Positions 59,608 through 64,000 of a stretch of DNA of 64,000 bases are shown one piece after another (within the stretch, counting starts at the first letter, position 1; every line of letters begins with the position of its first letter). The stretch is from Rosa chinensis (taxonomy: Eukaryota > Streptophyta > Magnoliopsida > Rosales > Rosaceae). The notes under the pieces are model-generated. The model was not told the DNA's origin, did not search any database, and saw nothing but the letters and a program-made list of their open reading frames with translations. The position numbers and the translations under genes were made by a program. The stretch covers positions 31,478,501 to 31,542,500 of the forward strand of contig NC_037090.1 in the NCBI RefSeq assembly GCF_002994745.2. The letters run 5' to 3'.

Positions 59608-60077
59608 TTGTGTATCAGCATTCATATAAATTTGAAGCTTGATTTGTCTATTTGCAATGATATGCTACTCAATAGATATTATGTGGAAACCATATAATTC
59701 ATTCTCTAACTATTTATTTCTCTTTTATATCAGACTGCAGTTTTGAAATTCCTTCCTGTAGCTTTAACTCTATTATCTCTTTTTTAAACTGATAGGCAAA
59801 CCAAACATGGAATAGCAACATCATCATTATCAGCACCATATTTTGTGCAACTACAACTGGAGTAATCACTTTTTTGAACAAGCTCCAGCATTAACTTTTG
59901 CTAGATTAACTTATAACCCTTTTATAGAACTAGCATTTTTGCACCAGCTCCAGTTGATTAGACTTCAACTAAAATGTTAAATGTATAAAAACTCTTTCAC
60001 TGTTTTAATAATATGTAATTATTTTCATTTTGTATTTCATCGTTCTACTTTGTTCACAAGAACAAATTTCACAAATT

Positions 60078-60106
60078 CCGCAGCAAAGCGCGGGTAAAAT
60101 TTCTAG
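60078..60106 (+). mobile_element. Helitron-like 3' terminus
   Basis: CCGC-agcaaagc-GCGG forms a short hairpin. Ten bases later the sequence reads CTAG followed by T, the CTRR/T ending of plant Helitrons. The 5' TC end was not identified, so the element's extent is unknown. Confidence 0.5.
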
Positions 60107-60580
60107 TCCAATAGGATAATTTAGAAGAAGAAAAAAACAAAACCCAACACAAACATTTTACCAAAACAAATAGAATACCGTTTGTGGCCAGTAGGTTTGA
60201 GGACAGAGGGACTTTAAAGTTCATGCGCGTTGCAGAGTAATGTCTGCTCTACTCTCGTGGACCTCGATTCAAATACTAACTGAGTTAGTATGTTACTAAC
60301 TCGTTAACGTAATTAAGGTAACTTGCTACCTCACTCTTGATTAAATAAATAATTTAAAAATAAACCTGAGAGTGAAGAAGAAGAACCGAATGCCAGAAGA
60401 GAGGTAGAAAGGGGGACAACACAATGTATTACTTAACCTTAATATGGTAGGGTTTGTGAGCACACTACCTTAATGGTCATCAATGCGTTTGGAACTTTGG
60501 ATTTATTTGCATATCTGCAAGGGAAAGTGCTCAACAACTCTCATAAATCAGATTGTATCCTATTATGGTGTAGGCACTAT
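60107..60580. other. Non-coding spacer
   Basis: Nothing recognised. Confidence 0.4.
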
Positions 60581-61126
60581 GGCCGCGTTTGGTTGGCGGA
60601 AAGGAAAGGAAAGGAAATCAATTCCTTGCTCTTTCCATGGGCATGGGAAATTGCAATTCTCATCAATTTTCCTTTCTAGTGTTTGGGAAGACTAGGAATG
60701 TAGTCAGAATACACCTTTTAGTTTCCATTGTAGTGTTTGGTTCTTCTAAGGAAAGGAAACAAATGCTATCAATTTTCCAATAATACCCTCATACTAATGA
60801 GAAAACTTAGAACACAATCAAAATTGAGATTCAAATTCATAATTTTACCTCCTTTTCTTTCTTTTATAAGTTTTATTTCATATTGAGGCTTTCAATTGGT
60901 CTTTTGTAGAGTATCTTTCAATAATGTCGTTCCTCAATAATATACATCATAATGTATATCATGACGACAAAATTAAGTAAATCCTTAATATTGTCCAGCT
61001 AATAATGTATATCATGACGACACATCTATGGAGTGATATCTAGCAATTGTCTATCTTGTTCAAGTTAAAAAAAAAATGAAATCAATAACTAAAAGCAGAT
61101 GAAATCAAAAACCAAACGCACATTGC

Positions 61127-61171
<45 letters not shown>

Positions 61172-61474
61172 AGAAGAAAAGTGAGATGAAAATTTACATG
61201 AATATATAATATACAATTAACCGATAAATGAGAGAAGAATAGATAAAATATGATTTTAAGCAGGGGCAGTTTAGTCATATAATGTTGTAATAAATGCAGA
61301 AAATTGATAAGAAAAGTGGTTCCTGGGGTGGGTGGGTGGGGAACCATTTTCCTCCTTTTTGTCATTTCATTTGGGAATCATTTTCCCTTCCTCTGTCATC
61401 CCAAGCACAGGAAATTGAAAGAAAGAAATGACATTTCTTTCCCAATGCCCAAATTATGTGAAACAAACACAGCC
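60581..61474. mobile_element. Harbinger/Tourist-like non-autonomous element
   Basis: The left end is GGCCGCGTTTGGTTGGCGG and the right end, inverted, is GGCTGTGTTTGTTTCAC, an imperfect TIR of the tttggtt type. TAT flanks both sides (60578-60580 and 61475-61477). Subterminal ggaaaggaaagg and its inverse ctttccc repeats support this. A TA microsatellite lies at about 61127-61169. No transposase. Confidence 0.65.
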
Positions 61475-61652
61475 TATGGTTAATCCATTTGACCGAATCT
61501 TCGTGTAATTAATTAGATATTAATATGGTGGTTGAAATAATTAAGTCATATATGAACATCAGCAATCAAAATCATAATCTGGCTAGTTAAGCAACCCTAA
61601 AAAAGAAAAACAAAAAACAAAAGGATTAGTCAAAAAAGGAAAAACAAAAACA

Positions 61653-61874
61653 TGTTTTAGGCAAAAAGGATGCAGAGAACAGTAGAGAGAATTTGGGAGT
61701 ATGCACAATTCTTTCGTTGATAATATGAGCATTTTTATAAATAGGAATACAAGCAAAGAATTAGAGTCTTACAACGAAACATAATCGTACAATAATTAGG
61801 ATATCTACAAACATATCTATAAGACTAACCTTATTACAATTCGGACAAATAACTAGATTAGTTTGGGCCAGACA
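61653..61874 (-). mobile_element. Copia-like LTR fragment, related to 978-1190
   Basis: On the minus strand it begins TGTCTGGCCCAAACTAATC, carries a TATA-like tataaaaatg and ends GCCTAAAACA. The order of words matches the LTR at the left end of the window, at lower similarity. The flanks do not give a clear duplication. Confidence 0.4.
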
Positions 61875-62245
61875 CATGATCTAGGGCTTAGTTTGGGATT
61901 GCTTCCTGAGCTGCTTTTGGGTCTAGGGGATGGTGTTTGGTAAAAAATTTCAAAGCTGCTTTTGATTCAAATAGCTTCTCCCTAAAGCTGGTTTTGAGAA
62001 GCTACAATTCCTAGCTTTTGAAAGCAAAGCTGCTTTGGGGGAAAAACACGGAGCAACAGTAGTTTATTAATGAAATATGTTGAGCTACCAATTTTGTCCT
62101 CCTCCTTTTCTAAAAATTACATATGCAAATTCGCTCTGAGGGCTCCTTGACTCCTTCCTCTTTGCCGTCAAAAATACATGGAAACAAATCGTGAGGGTCG
62201 AAAACCCAAAATTCTCAGGCGTTTTCTGCGAATGCCCAGATTTTG

Positions 62246-62627
62246 GGTTCGTACTATGAGGCCACCGTCGTCACAAACATGGGCACCAACTATGTGATCC
62301 AGTACAACAACCTGGTCGAGGAGTTCAACGACTCTGTGTTGCTCAAAGAGACTGTCAAGGCGGCGGAGGTCCGGCAGCGCCCGCCGGAAATCATGGAGGC
62401 TAATGTTGTGTTTCATGTGGGTGATAGGATCGATGCTTACAATCTTAATGGGTGGTGGGTCGATACGATTTTGTAGGAGGAAAATGGGTCTGGGGCATCA
62501 GTCCGTGTTTTTTGAGACTACTGGGCAAGAGCTTGATTACCCAGTTTTGAAGTTGAGGGTTCATCAAGATTGGCGCAATGGGAAATGGGTGTCGTCCAAG
62601 AAGACCAAGAGGAATGCTGTGCGATGA
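62246..62627 (+). pseudogene. Captured Agenet domain fragment, copy 2
   Basis: This is better preserved than copy 1: GSYYEATVVTN, YVIQYNNLVEEFND, LLKETVKAAEVR, PPEIMEANVVFHVGDRIDAY, NGWWVDTIL, then a TAG, and in the same region VFFETTGQELDYP, LRVHQDWRNGKWV and a TGA at 62625-62627. In Agenet/DUF724 proteins these aromatic-rich modules bind modified histones or chromatin. Here the piece has no start exon and is broken after DTIL. Confidence 0.75.
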
Positions 62628-62779
62628 AGTTTTGTCGTTTTGGGCTTCTGATTGTTCTGATCTTGTTAGCTAGTACGTTTTGTTTCAGACCAAGAAAGTG
62701 AAGAAACAGATTAGCCGATCTGGTTCTTGTATTGTAAGGGTGTTGTTGATTATTGAATGCAATATAAGCTTATTTCAAT

Positions 62780-63347
62780 GCATATATATATATATATTCC
62801 AGATCTTATAAAAATGTTGATGTTTTTGCCATTTATGCTATATTAAGCTCGAACTGCTGTGGTTTTAATTACCATGTTTTGAACCTGGAGATGAACAGCC
62901 ACACCAATCGCCTTGGCTAAGTAATGTATTAGCATTATTCACTTTTATCTCTGACTGATTGACAGATCATGGTATCAATCTCATTCTTAAGGATGGGAGA
63001 GATGAGATCACAAATGAGTCTTCACAGCACTTGGGATATATGATGATGATATCCCTAGTTGATACATTTGTGGAACTCAGCTTTCTGCTTGATAAATGTC
63101 TGGGACCTATAAATTGTCCTAATCTTGGAAGTTTCTTTGTAGTTAAATTTTTTCTTTTCTTCCTTTTGAAGTCTACTTACATGGCTGATGATGCTTAAAT
63201 TGCCGTTGGTTGAATAAGTTGTGTGTAACTAATTCCAAACTCCGTTGCAGATAATTTGACTTGGGTGAACAAAATCAAGGTATATTTCAAGATGGGAATT
63301 CCCAGTAACACACTCATTTGAGGCTTGTTGAACCTCACTCTAGAATC

Positions 63348-63378
<31 letters not shown>

Positions 63379-63480
63379 GCTAGTCTAAACTAGGAAAATA
63401 GTTTTGACTTTTGAAACGGATGCTGGGACTATTGAGGATGATTATGAGAAGCTTGACAGCCATTATGATCTGCTGGAGTG
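62780..63480 (+). other. Extra segment of copy 2 with exon-like pieces
   Basis: Short open pieces sit next to plausible splice sites. One follows gattgacag and reads DHGINLILKDGRDEIT; one between ccgttgcag and gtatatttc reads DNLTWVNKIK; one reads ETDAGTIEDDYEKLDSHYD. This looks like exons and introns captured from a second host gene that I cannot name. TA microsatellites are at about 62782-62798 and 63351-63378. Confidence 0.35.
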
Positions 63481-63931
63481 GTTTTCGGTTTCCATTACCA
63501 CTTTTGTTGATTCTTTTGCTACAATTATGCCGAGTTTATCTTGGCTGGAAGAAAATTAGAGCAAAGAACAGAGAGAAAATCATAAAATGATGGGAATGTT
63601 GTAGCGAATATCGGTATCATTTGAATAGCTCGTGTTTGTAACCATACAAAAAAAAAAATTGGTATGGTTACATAATTAAAAAACAAAATTATGTATTTTA
63701 ATAGCATATCTTAACATGTATGACTATTTTGGAAATTATACCTATCCAAAGCACTTTTGCTTTGCAACTTACCAAACACTTAAAAATTGCTTTTTGTTCT
63801 CACAGCACTTTTAAAAACAGTTTACCAAACACTCAGCTGCTTCCTCCCACAGCAAGTTCAGAAGTGCTTCCTCTCGCAGCAAGTTCGGAAGTGCTTATTC
63901 TCACAGCACAGCAATCCCAAACTAAGCCTAG

Positions 63932-64000
63932 ATGTCCTTAAACAAAACACTGATTTTCGGGTTTGGATATCTGCCCCGTTTTCGCAGGACCGGGTGGGGT
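63932..64000. other. Flank of copy 2, cut by the window edge
   Basis: Too short to assign. Confidence 0.3.

Larger units (their letters stand above)
61885..63928. mobile_element. TIR element carrying Agenet-gene fragment, copy 2
   Basis: The left end is GGCTTAGTTTGGGATTGC, with a matching inverse GCAATCCCAAACTAAGCC on the right. TAG is on both sides (61882-61884 and 63929-63931). The termini and the Agenet part match copy 1 at 5967-8770. Differences: no retroposon insertion, no 355-bp AT-rich insert after the Agenet part, but about 680 bp of extra sequence at 62780-63480. No transposase. Confidence 0.8.

Overview
This is transposon-rich nuclear DNA of a flowering plant, most likely a eudicot. 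The evidence is spliceosomal introns, plant-specific retroelement lineages, tRNA-derived SINEs, Agenet and plant-mobile-domain sequences, and a plant meiotic gene family. Nothing visible fixes the species. I see only one host gene that looks intact: a seven-exon DYAD/SWI1/AMEIOTIC1-like gene on the minus strand (coding 12618-14596, 5' UTR exon near 15.7-15.8 kb).

Left part (1-12 kb): a minus-strand LTR and its leader at the left edge; a 232-bp MITE; a tRNA-derived SINE with a 15-bp target duplication; and a giant hairpin (arms about 4437-5963 and 8874-10050, apex at 8860-8873). The left arm was invaded by a 2.8-kb terminal-inverted-repeat element that carries a piece of an Agenet-domain gene. 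A second copy of that element lies at 61885-63928. A broken LINE-type RNase H sequence follows, then the DYAD-like gene.

Middle part (17.8-48 kb): a nest of LTR retrotransposons. The oldest is an Athila-like Ty3/gypsy element on the minus strand (5' LTR 45815-47970, primer-binding site 45791-45809, gag in pieces at 22475-22732 and 19745-19947). Its gag is split by a solo LTR (19953-22474, 5-bp duplication) and cut by a second LTR of the same family (17845-19744). Its leader is interrupted by a non-autonomous gypsy element (23545-45769). That element has decayed gag and protease, no reverse transcriptase, and a spliced plant-mobile-domain (PMD) gene on the opposite strand. A young 11.5-kb Tat-lineage gypsy element (24704-36220, target duplication ATGGT) sits inside the PMD reading frame. 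It has near-identical LTRs, a gag-pol strand broken by several stops, and an intact three-exon antisense gene of 837 codons.

The two nested elements share a design. Each has an antisense multi-exon gene that starts behind its own TATA-like box just inside the 3' LTR. Each such gene encodes a globular domain, an acidic/basic linker and a coiled coil, and ends in a polyadenylation signal facing pol. This is the most interesting feature of the window.

Right part (48-64 kb): a solo LTR with duplication ACTGA (48260-50946), a solo LTR with duplication TTGTG (57202-59607), an alpha-tubulin fragment, a Helitron-like 3' end, a Harbinger-like element (60581-61474), simple repeats, and the second Agenet-carrying element. 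Coordinates were read by eye and may be off by a base or two; LTR comparisons are hand counts.
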